8,019 nucleotides of DNA from Thermoplasmata archaeon. GTDB taxonomy: Archaea; Thermoplasmatota; Thermoplasmata; RBG-16-68-12; JAGMCJ01. The notes under the pieces are model-generated. The model saw only the letters and a list, made by a program, of their open reading frames with translations. It was not told the DNA's origin and made no database searches. The stretch's first letter is position 1; each line of letters starts with the position of its first letter. The stretch is from contig JAGMCJ010000061.1 of the NCBI GenBank assembly GCA_023129265.1, forward strand, positions 1 through 8,019. The letters are read 5' to 3'. Shown one piece after another: positions 1 to 5,353 of the stretch. Both the position numbers and the translations under genes were made by a program.

Positions 1-161
1 CTGTAGTGCTTCTTGCAGATGCGCATCCTTCCCCGCTCCTTTTCGATGGACACGTCAGGGAGGGCGCTCTTGAGCTTTCCGGAGGGAATGGAGCGGACCG
101 CCTCTTCATCGCAGCCCGATATCTCGCATGTCTCGGCTTCCTTCTCGCGTCTCGGAGACAT
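1..161 (-). CDS. Small Cys-rich zinc-ribbon-like protein, C-terminus cut by window edge
   Basis: The minus strand is open from an ATG at 161-159 to the left edge, giving about 53 residues. The N-terminus is charged (MSPRREKEAE). It is followed by CEISGC, an EAVRSIPSGK stretch, and CKKHY at the clipped end. Two Cys pairs or Cys/His groups separated by about 40 residues look like a zinc ribbon or small treble-clef metal site. This is seen in the sequence; metal binding is inferred. No in-frame ATG, GTG or TTG lies upstream before a stop, so the start is well fixed. The gene begins 22 bases after the DUF2085 stop codon on the same strand. A TATA-like run sits about 27 bases upstream, which suggests a leaderless transcript. 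I do not recognise a specific family and give no function; RNA or nucleic-acid binding is one possibility. Confidence 0.68.
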   Translation of the reverse strand, partial: MSPRREKEAETCEISGCDEEAVRSIPSGKLKSALPDVSIEKERGRMRICKKHY

Positions 162-183
162 GGTGCTGTGCAGTCCCAGACAC

Positions 184-193
184 CTATAAAAAG
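184..193 (-). promoter_or_regulatory. TATA-like box for the zinc-ribbon-like gene
   Basis: On the minus strand this reads CTTTTTATAG, inside the last codons and stop of the DUF2085 gene. Its centre is about 27 bases upstream of the ATG at 161, the spacing expected for an archaeal TATA box that drives a leaderless mRNA. No Shine-Dalgarno-like sequence precedes that ATG. This is a position and composition argument only. Confidence 0.4.
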
Positions 194-519
194 AGTGCGT
201 CGAGAACTAGGGCGGCGATGTCGAGACCTATCACCGCTCCCGCCAGACTCCCCGTCATGAACCTCACGTAGTTGTCGCTCTCCCGCCAGCCGAGGAGCTG
301 GGTCAAGCCGTCCACCGCCATGGGCGTCAGGGCGACCATCGTGACCGCGAAAAGGATGAAGTAGGATATGTCGCTCGCCTGCAAGAGGAGGAAGCCGCCC
401 ACGATGCCTGCAATCATGAAGGAGTAGAAGCCCGTGCAGCGCGAGCATATCGGCAACTTCTTCCCGCGAAAGCTGAAGCTCCTTTCAGGTCGAGCATGAC
501 ACACGAATCTGATGGCCAT
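184..519 (-). CDS. DUF2085 family small membrane protein
   Basis: A 111-residue protein. The N-terminal segment carries the features I associate with DUF2085: CHARPERSF (Cys7, His8), then LPICSRCTGFY with Cys25 and Cys28, then MAVDGLTQLLGWRESDN with the conserved Asp-Gly, and VRFMTG. Hydrophobic spans lie at about residues 33-47, 52-67 and 86-108, so this is a three-span membrane protein with a Cys/His cluster near the first span. The function of the family is unknown to me; the Cys/His group suggests a metal or redox site (inference). I chose the ATG at 519 because the family begins close to the Cys-His motif and a TATA-like box sits 28 bases upstream. A GTG at 528 would add three residues. 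The 41-residue membrane protein upstream ends one base before this ATG, so the two are tightly linked. Confidence 0.85.
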   Translation of the reverse strand: MAIRFVCHARPERSFSFRGKKLPICSRCTGFYSFMIAGIVGGFLLLQASDISYFILFAVTMVALTPMAVDGLTQLLGWRESDNYVRFMTGSLAGAVIGLDIAALVLDALFL

Positions 520-520
520 A

Positions 521-646
521 CTAACCACTGAAGGGCCATATGCGTATATTCAGAAATAGGAGCAGCAGCAAGACCCCGATCACGATGGCGACAATGGTCC
601 CGCAGATGCATCCTATGCCGAACCTAATACCAGCGAGCAATCCCAT
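521..646 (-). CDS. 41-residue single-span membrane microprotein, unrecognised
   Basis: The ATG at 646-644 opens a 41-codon frame ending in TAG at 523-521. Residues 1-8 are short and mildly polar, and residues 9-32 are one continuous hydrophobic helix. That helix has small-residue spacing (Gly10, Gly12, Gly16, Gly24) and Cys13 and Cys15. It is followed by a short tail, IRIWPFSG. The stop lies one base before the ATG of the DUF2085 gene, an arrangement that suggests co-transcription and coupled translation. A TATA-like element lies about 32 bases upstream. The same frame is open further upstream, but that part overlaps the divergent rsmA promoter and reads as non-hydrophobic, so the internal ATG is preferred. 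I recognise no family. It could be a partner or regulator of the DUF2085 protein (inference from adjacency). A chance ORF cannot be excluded at this length. Confidence 0.55.
   Translation of the reverse strand: MGLLAGIRFGIGCICGTIVAIVIGVLLLLLFLNIRIWPFSG
543..551 (-). promoter_or_regulatory. Possible internal TATA-like box for DUF2085 gene
   Basis: The minus strand reads GAATATACG within the 3' end of the 41-residue ORF. Its centre is about 28 bases upstream of the ATG at 519. It could give the DUF2085 gene its own leaderless transcript in addition to readthrough from the upstream gene. The match is weak and positional. Confidence 0.3.
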
Positions 647-672
647 CCTATCAGAGCGAGAATGGAGCCATC

Positions 673-684
673 GATAATAATACT
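673..684 (-). promoter_or_regulatory. TATA-like box in the divergent gap between the microprotein gene and rsmA
   Basis: This AT-rich island in a GC-rich context reads GTATTATTATC on the minus strand, centred about 32 bases upstream of the ATG at 646. That fits a transcript with a leader of only a few bases for the leftward three-gene cluster. On the plus strand the same island could serve an upstream ATG at 700, so it may act in both directions. Confidence 0.42.
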
Positions 685-721
685 TTCGCGGGCCCGCCAA
701 TGTCCCCTCGGCCCGTGCGAA

Positions 722-731
722 AATGTATATC
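722..731 (+). promoter_or_regulatory. TATA-like box supporting the GTG start of rsmA
   Basis: The sequence AATGTATATC is centred near 727, about 27 bases before the GTG at 754. This spacing fits a leaderless archaeal mRNA starting at or next to that GTG. It is one of two reasons for preferring 754 over the upstream ATG at 700. Confidence 0.4.
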
Positions 732-753
732 CGCCCGCTCGATAGGGAGCGCC

Positions 754-1563
754 GTGGAGCCACGGGAGATACGGAGAACGCTCGAGAGACTGGGAATGAG
801 GGCCTCGAGGAGGCTGGGACAGAACTTTCTCACCGACGACGAGGTCGCCCACCGCCAGATTACCTTTGCGGAGCCCCTTGAGGACGACGTCGTCCTCGAG
901 ATAGGTCCCGGGCTCGGCGTTCTCACGGCGCCCCTGCTCGAGAGGTCGCGCGAGCTCATAGCAATCGAGAAGGACAGAAGGCTCGGAGCATTCCTGAAGG
1001 AACGCTTTCCCGATCTCAACCTCATCGTGGGCGACGCGCTCAGAGTGGACATCCCGCCCTTCCAGAAGGTCGTCTCGAACCTGCCCTTTGAGATCTCCTC
1101 GCCCATCACGTTCAGGCTGCTCGACCTGGGCTTTCGAAAGGGCGTGCTCATGTATCAGAAGGAGTTCGCAGAGCGGCTCGTGTCCAGGGAAGGACAGAAG
1201 GCGTACTCGAAGCTCTCGGTCGTTGTCTCCTACCGTGCGAACGCAAGGATCATCGAGACCGTCCCGAAGGAGAAGTTCTTCCCCGCCCCGAAGGTCGACT
1301 CGGCGATCGTGGAGATCGTGCCCAGAGACCCGCCCTTCCGCGTGGAGAACGAGGACCACTTCCTCAAGCTCGTGGACGCCCTGTTCAAGCATCGCAGGAA
1401 GAAAATGGGCAATTCCGTCCTGCTGCATTGGCGGGACTTCTTCGAGACCGAGGACGAGGCGAGGAGCTATCTGCGGGACGCCGAGTGGTTCGACGAGAGA
1501 GTGGAGAATCTGAGCCCCGCCCAGATTGCGGGGATTTCCAACGGAATCATAACGAAAGTTTAA
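754..1563 (+). CDS. rsmA: 16S rRNA adenine-N6,N6-dimethyltransferase (KsgA/Dim1 family)
   Basis: This SAM-dependent enzyme dimethylates two adjacent adenines in the 3'-terminal helix of 16S rRNA late in small-subunit assembly. From the GTG it is 269 residues, usual for archaeal members. Visible family motifs, in order, are: RLGQNFL near the N-terminus; VLEIGPGLG (SAM motif I, about residues 47-55); AIEKD (acidic ribose-binding residue); GDALRVD; SNLPFEIS (catalytic motif IV, about 108-115); MYQKEFAERL; FFPAPKVDSA; and LFKHRRKKMGN. Motif IV has Phe where Tyr is more common. The GTG at 754 is chosen because the conserved PREIRRTLERLG begins right after it and a TATA-like box lies 27 bases upstream. 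An in-frame ATG at 700 would add 18 non-conserved residues. The GGGAG at 745-749 is a weak, closely spaced ribosome site. The gene runs divergently from the microprotein/DUF2085 genes. Confidence 0.95.
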   Translation: MEPREIRRTLERLGMRASRRLGQNFLTDDEVAHRQITFAEPLEDDVVLEIGPGLGVLTAPLLERSRELIAIEKDRRLGAFLKERFPDLNLIVGDALRVDIPPFQKVVSNLPFEISSPITFRLLDLGFRKGVLMYQKEFAERLVSREGQKAYSKLSVVVSYRANARIIETVPKEKFFPAPKVDSAIVEIVPRDPPFRVENEDHFLKLVDALFKHRRKKMGNSVLLHWRDFFETEDEARSYLRDAEWFDERVENLSPAQIAGISNGIITKV

Positions 1564-1571
1564 TCTAATAC
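1557..1571 (+). promoter_or_regulatory. Possible TATA-like box upstream of the coiled-coil gene
   Basis: The AT-rich stretch AGTTTAATCTAATAC overlaps the rsmA stop codon and lies about 45 bases before the ATG at 1613. It would give a leader of roughly 20 bases containing AGGATGG, a poor Shine-Dalgarno match. Readthrough from rsmA, which ends 49 bases upstream, is equally possible. Confidence 0.28.
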
Positions 1572-1612
1572 AAGCCTCGATTAGCGGTTGCCCGCCAGGA
1601 TGGTTCGGCCAC

Positions 1613-2479
1613 ATGGTTAGGAAGAAGAGCAAGTCGGAGCTTAACGTAGCCGAGATCAAGTACAGGTCCCTTTTGGATAGGAGAGACGAGCTCAACGCAG
1701 AGGCCAGCGTGCCCAGGGACGAGAGGGACACCCTGAACAAGCAGAAGCGGGAGCTCATAGACAAGATGCAGGAGCTCAAGAAGAAGCGCGATTCGCTCGT
1801 TGCGGAGATGCGTAAGCACAAGAGCAAGAGGAACGAGCTGCAGAAGCGGGCGAAGGAGCTCATCGGCCTCAGGAGGGGGAAGAGGAGGGACTTCAAGACG
1901 AGCCTGCCCTTGGAGATAGACAACATGCGCCTCGAGATTCACGAGCTCCAGATGAAGCAGGAGACGACGTCGCTGACCGTCCGGAAGGAGAACGAGCTCA
2001 TCGAGGGGGTCAGGGAGAAGCGCAAGGAGCTGGACGAGTTCGAGGCGATGTACGAGGAGCAGAAGAAGCTCATCCTGGAGATGGAGGGCGTCGATGACAC
2101 CATCACGGAGTTCTTCAAGAAGGCGGACGAGGAACACGAACTGGTCGTGAAGCTCTCAAACGAGGCGCAGGGGATCCACGAGACGATAGTGGTCCAGATA
2201 AAGGAGATCTCGCACCTCATCGCGGAGTCCGACAAGAAGCACCAGGAGTTCCTCAAGGTCAGGGAGAAGGCCGATTACTATCACAACAGGGCCCAGGAGA
2301 TGAGGCAGAAGATCCTCTCCATAAGAAAGGAGAAGCGCAAGGAGATGGCGGAGGCCAGGAAGGAGATTAGGGACCAGAACATAGCCGCCCGGAAGGCTCT
2401 GTTCGACGAGAAGAAGCTGGACGAGGACGCCGAGAGGGCCCTTGAGACACTGCTCAAGAAGGGGAAGGTCGAGAGATGA
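1613..2479 (+). CDS. Archaeal coiled-coil protein (COG1340-like)
   Basis: A 288-residue, highly charged, almost wholly helical protein with Lys/Arg/Glu heptad-like spacing from about residue 8 to 285. There is no signal peptide, membrane span or enzymatic motif. A break with glycines and basic residues (IGLRRGKRRD) near 84-93 separates an N-terminal coiled coil from the rest. The section LQMKQETTSLT..ENELI (about 112-130) and the later run of EEHELVVKLSNEA, SDKKHQEFLKVREKADYYH (about 173-225) match my memory of the uncharacterised archaeal coiled-coil family COG1340, as does the length. Some databases have mislabelled that family as a phosphatase; no such domain is visible here. It begins 49 bases after rsmA and ends four bases before the nucleotidyltransferase start, so the latter pair is very likely co-translated. 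Role unknown; a structural or scaffold role is an inference. Confidence 0.88.
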   Translation: MVRKKSKSELNVAEIKYRSLLDRRDELNAEASVPRDERDTLNKQKRELIDKMQELKKKRDSLVAEMRKHKSKRNELQKRAKELIGLRRGKRRDFKTSLPLEIDNMRLEIHELQMKQETTSLTVRKENELIEGVREKRKELDEFEAMYEEQKKLILEMEGVDDTITEFFKKADEEHELVVKLSNEAQGIHETIVVQIKEISHLIAESDKKHQEFLKVREKADYYHNRAQEMRQKILSIRKEKRKEMAEARKEIRDQNIAARKALFDEKKLDEDAERALETLLKKGKVER

Positions 2480-2483
2480 TCAA

Positions 2484-3572
2484 ATGAAGGCGGTTGTGCT
2501 GGCAGGAGGAATCGGAGAGAGGTTGAGACCGCTCACAGATGCGAGGCCGAAGCCCCTTATAACGATAGCTGGAAGGCCCTGCATCGACTACGTGATAAGA
2601 TCCCTCGTCAAGGCCGGCTTCAGGGAGATAGTCGTCACGACCGGCTACATGTCGGACCACCTCATCAAGGAGATCGGGGACGGCGTGGACTACGAAGCGG
2701 GGATACTCTACTCCTTCGAGGAGAATCCGGCGGGAACCGCGGGCGCCGTGAAGATGGTCGCGGACTTCCTCGACGACACGTTCGTCGTTGCGAGCGGAGA
2801 CGTGCTGGCTGACGTCGACATGAAGGAGTTGTATGACTACCACAAGAAGAAGGGTGCCACCGCGACGATGGCCCTCACGGAGGTGAAGGACCCGACCCAG
2901 TTCGGGATAGTGCAGCTCGACGACGACGACAAGATAGTCAGGTTCAAGGAGAAGCCGAAGAGGGACGAGGTGTTCTCCCATCTCGTGAACGCCGGGATAT
3001 ACATACTCGAGCCAGAGGTGTTGGACTACATCCCAGAGAGGGAGATGTTCGACTTCTCGAAGAACGTGTTCCCCGCATTGCTGAAGGAAGGCGTCCCGCT
3101 CTACGGGAAGCGTCTGAAGGGCGTGTGGGTGGACATCGGCAGGCCGCTTGACGTGATAAACGCCAGCCTCGAAATCATCAAGAGGGAAGGACAGGAAGTG
3201 GAGATCGAGAACGCGAGCGTGAAGGGTCCCGTGATGTTGGGAAGGAACGTCGTGTTCGAGAAGAGCGTGCGGATAAAGGGACCCGCCTACGTGGGGGACA
3301 ACGTCTTCCTGGGCCGGGGCGCCTTGATCGACAGGTCCTGCGTCTACAATGACGTCTTCGTGGACAGGGGCGTCGTGATCTCCCTCAGCGTTGTGATGGC
3401 GGACAGCAAGATAGGCTGGCAGAGCGAGATCCACGAGAGCATACTCTCGACGAACAGCAACGTGGAGGAGGACGTCAAGATCGCGCGCAGCATAGTCGGG
3501 GACGACATGACCGTCAAGGCTCATTCGAGGATCGAGGACGCGAGCCTCTCCCCGCCGAGAACGCGTTCTTGA
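2484..3572 (+). CDS. Sugar-1-phosphate nucleotidyltransferase with left-handed beta-helix tail
   Basis: This 362-residue enzyme belongs to the NTP-transferase family, probably mannose-1-phosphate guanylyltransferase or glucose-1-phosphate thymidylyltransferase-like (COG1208). It joins an NTP to a sugar 1-phosphate to give an NDP-sugar for glycan or glycolipid synthesis. Residues 1-230 form the catalytic domain: LAGGIGERLRPLT (6-18) with PKPL (22-25), ENPAGTAGA (80-88), the metal-binding SGD (104-106), FKEKPK (154-159), NAGIYILEP (169-177) and VWVDIGRPLD (214-223). Residues 245-355 show the periodic V/I-x-G/N pattern of hexapeptide left-handed beta-helix repeats. Glu12 occupies a spot that is usually Thr or Ser in GxGTRL. 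The ATG at 2484 is four bases after the coiled-coil stop, and TGATC just before it resembles part of an archaeal Shine-Dalgarno site. The exact sugar cannot be read from the sequence. Confidence 0.92.
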   Translation: MKAVVLAGGIGERLRPLTDARPKPLITIAGRPCIDYVIRSLVKAGFREIVVTTGYMSDHLIKEIGDGVDYEAGILYSFEENPAGTAGAVKMVADFLDDTFVVASGDVLADVDMKELYDYHKKKGATATMALTEVKDPTQFGIVQLDDDDKIVRFKEKPKRDEVFSHLVNAGIYILEPEVLDYIPEREMFDFSKNVFPALLKEGVPLYGKRLKGVWVDIGRPLDVINASLEIIKREGQEVEIENASVKGPVMLGRNVVFEKSVRIKGPAYVGDNVFLGRGALIDRSCVYNDVFVDRGVVISLSVVMADSKIGWQSEIHESILSTNSNVEEDVKIARSIVGDDMTVKAHSRIEDASLSPPRTRS

Positions 3573-3581
3573 CCGCCCAAA

Positions 3582-3592
3582 AAAAGTTATAG
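3582..3592 (+). promoter_or_regulatory. TATA-like box for the antiporter gene
   Basis: An A-run followed by GTTATAG is centred near 3589, about 34 bases before the ATG at 3623, in the 50-base gap after the nucleotidyltransferase. It predicts a transcript with a leader of only several bases. No Shine-Dalgarno sequence is visible before the ATG, consistent with a nearly leaderless mRNA that is independent of the upstream pair. Confidence 0.45.
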
Positions 3593-3622
3593 ACGCTACT
3601 GCATATTCGGCGACTGAGTCCC

Positions 3623-5080
3623 ATGGTGGATGTCGTTCTAGGTTTCGTCGCCATAGGCGCCATTATTTTCATAGGCTTTTTCGCTCGCCTCATTTTTGAG
3701 AAGACGAAGATCCCGGACATCCTCATCCTTGTGGTCCTCGGTCTGTTCCTGGGGCCCTTCCTTCTGAACATGTTCAACGTGGAGCTTGTCCCGCGGGATA
3801 TCCTCGACCTCGTCACGCCGCCCTTCGCGGCGCTCGCGCTGGCAATAATTCTCTTCGACGGTGGCCTGAACCTTAGCTTCGACCTCGTCGTTAGGAAGCT
3901 CAAGGTCTCTATGATTCACACCGTCACCGCCTTCATCCTCACCGTGCTGACGATAGCGCTCGTCGCCCATCTCGTGCTGGGCTATCCGGTCAGCGTGGGT
4001 CTGCTGCTAGGCAGCATCCTTGGCGGGCTGAGCGGGGCGGTTGCCGTCACGACGGTCAGGACGATGCGGCTGACTGAGGACACGAAGACGCTGCTCACTC
4101 TGGAATCGGTCCTCTCGGACGTCCTTTGCATCGTCGTCGCCCTGTCGATAATGGAGTACATGAAGGGAGGGGCGGACGATAGCGTGGAGGTCGTATTGGG
4201 CAGTCTTTCGGCCGCCTTCTTCGTGGGGATGGGAGTGGGCATCTTCTTCGGAGTTGTCTGGCTCGTCATCCTCACAAGGCTGTACGGCAAGCCCTTCTCC
4301 TACATGATAACGCTGGCGGCTCTGCTCGTCCTCTACGGAGGTGTCGAGTACATGGGTGGGAGCGGAGCGATGGCCGCGCTCGTGTTCGGGATAGTGATAG
4401 GCAATAAAGAGGAGTTCGGGAGGCTGTTCCGGATACAGACAAAGTTCCATCTGGACGAGAGGATCGTTCAGTTCCACTCGGAGCTCTCGTTCCTCATACG
4501 CACGTTCTTCTTCGTGCTTCTGGGGCTGAGCTTCACATTCGCGATGAGAGGTCAAGTGGATGTGTTCTCGCACATTCCCTTCCTCTCGGACCTCGACTAC
4601 ACGCCCACGCTGTTCCTCATAGGCACGGCGCTGGTCTTCGTCATGATAGCCCTCTCGAGGTTCATCAACTCCTTCCTCACCATCGCCATCCACCCGGAGA
4701 GCAAGGACGACCAGACGGCCATCTCGACGATGATGGGGAGGGGGGTCGCCGCCGCCGTGTTGGCCACTCTCGCGTTCACGATACCGGCGTTCACGGACCC
4801 CACCGCTCCCGGCTACGCGAACTACCACGGCCTGATGGCCCCGTACGAGTCCCAGTTCCTCAACCTGAGCTTCCTGATCATCCTGAGCACGGTAATCGCA
4901 ACGACGATCGGCGTCTTCTTCAGCGAGAAGAGGGACACGGGGAAGACGGAGCTCGAGCTCGCAAGGGAGAGGCTCTTGCAGAGGAAGAAGATCGAAGAGA
5001 AGAAGAGCTGGCAGAAGGAGAAGGCCGAGCTGAGGCGTCAGAGGATTAGGATCAAAAAGCAGATGAAGAGTAAGAAGTAG
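3623..5080 (+). CDS. Cation/proton antiporter, NhaP-like (CPA superfamily)
   Basis: A 485-residue integral membrane protein with about 12-13 hydrophobic spans in residues 1-433, the Na+/H+ exchanger fold. It should exchange Na+ or K+ for protons across the cytoplasmic membrane. Family marks are IPDILILVVLGLFLGP (30-45), ALAIILFDGGLNL (71-83), GGLSGAVAVTTVR (134-146), the ion-site helix LESVLSDVLCIV (160-171) and GRGVAAAVLATL (372-383) with Arg373. Set against characterised archaeal NhaP proteins, E161-S162 and S165-D166 align with the Glu-Ser and Asn-Asp of the ion site, so the Asn is replaced by Ser. Residues 434-485 form a cytoplasmic tail rich in Lys, Arg and Glu, probably helical. No CBS or TrkA domain is present. 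It has its own TATA-like box and is convergent with the downstream permease. Ion specificity is not readable. Confidence 0.92.
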   Translation: MVDVVLGFVAIGAIIFIGFFARLIFEKTKIPDILILVVLGLFLGPFLLNMFNVELVPRDILDLVTPPFAALALAIILFDGGLNLSFDLVVRKLKVSMIHTVTAFILTVLTIALVAHLVLGYPVSVGLLLGSILGGLSGAVAVTTVRTMRLTEDTKTLLTLESVLSDVLCIVVALSIMEYMKGGADDSVEVVLGSLSAAFFVGMGVGIFFGVVWLVILTRLYGKPFSYMITLAALLVLYGGVEYMGGSGAMAALVFGIVIGNKEEFGRLFRIQTKFHLDERIVQFHSELSFLIRTFFFVLLGLSFTFAMRGQVDVFSHIPFLSDLDYTPTLFLIGTALVFVMIALSRFINSFLTIAIHPESKDDQTAISTMMGRGVAAAVLATLAFTIPAFTDPTAPGYANYHGLMAPYESQFLNLSFLIILSTVIATTIGVFFSEKRDTGKTELELARERLLQRKKIEEKKSWQKEKAELRRQRIRIKKQMKSKK

Positions 5081-5353
5081 CTTGCAGAATTCATGCATCC
5101 TGCAACGATACACAAGCGAAGGGATGGGGGGGTCTGCGTGACTTCGCAGATCAGAAACCAAGTAGTTCCTTTCCGGCGCCATCCCACCGGTATCGGAACG
5201 GGACGAGAATGGTCAAAGGATGGAACTCCATCTGGAGCGATGATGTGATATCCGTCCGAGGGAAGCTTCACCTTCTGCCTGTCCCTCATTCGGAAGGTCG
5301 TGGACGGAATATCGATAGCTCTTTGGAGGAGAACAGAGAATCCCAACGTTCAC
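5081..5353. other. Convergent intergenic region without a defensible gene
   Basis: This region lies between the 3' ends of the antiporter and the permease. A weak hairpin, TTGCAG at 5082-5087 with CTGCAA at 5100-5105, follows the antiporter stop but has no T-run, so it is a poor terminator. Two open frames exist. One is on the plus strand at 5209-5367 (52 codons, start context MVKGWNSIWSDD). The other is on the minus strand and starts with TTG at 5346. Both have third-position GC near 55%, well below the neighbouring genes, and neither has a clear ribosome site. They may be chance frames or the worn remains of an old gene. I identify no homology. Confidence 0.5.

Noticed and set aside
6..260. 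Plus-strand open frame of 84 codons at the left edge
   Set aside because: It runs opposite the zinc-ribbon-like gene and the end of DUF2085, both of which have recognisable motifs. Its own translation shows none.
700..753. ATG at 700 as the rsmA start
   Set aside because: It is possible, but the 18 extra residues are not part of the conserved N-terminus. The GTG at 754 has better-placed promoter spacing.
613..1926. Very long minus-strand open frame across rsmA and the coiled-coil gene
   Set aside because: It is antisense to two well-supported genes. Long stop-free antisense frames are expected where third-position GC is high, and its translation is low-complexity Ser/Leu/Arg.
2454..3524. 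Long minus-strand open frame opposite the nucleotidyltransferase
   Set aside because: It is antisense to a gene with full catalytic motifs, and its His/Val/Asp-rich translation has no domain.
5082..5105. Hairpin after the antiporter stop as a terminator
   Set aside because: The stem is only six base pairs with a 12-base loop and no T-run. Archaeal termination usually depends on T-rich tracts.
4007..5182. Long minus-strand open frame opposite the antiporter
   Set aside because: Its translation is highly charged and repetitive, the mirror of hydrophobic codons on the real strand. No ribosome site or family is visible.
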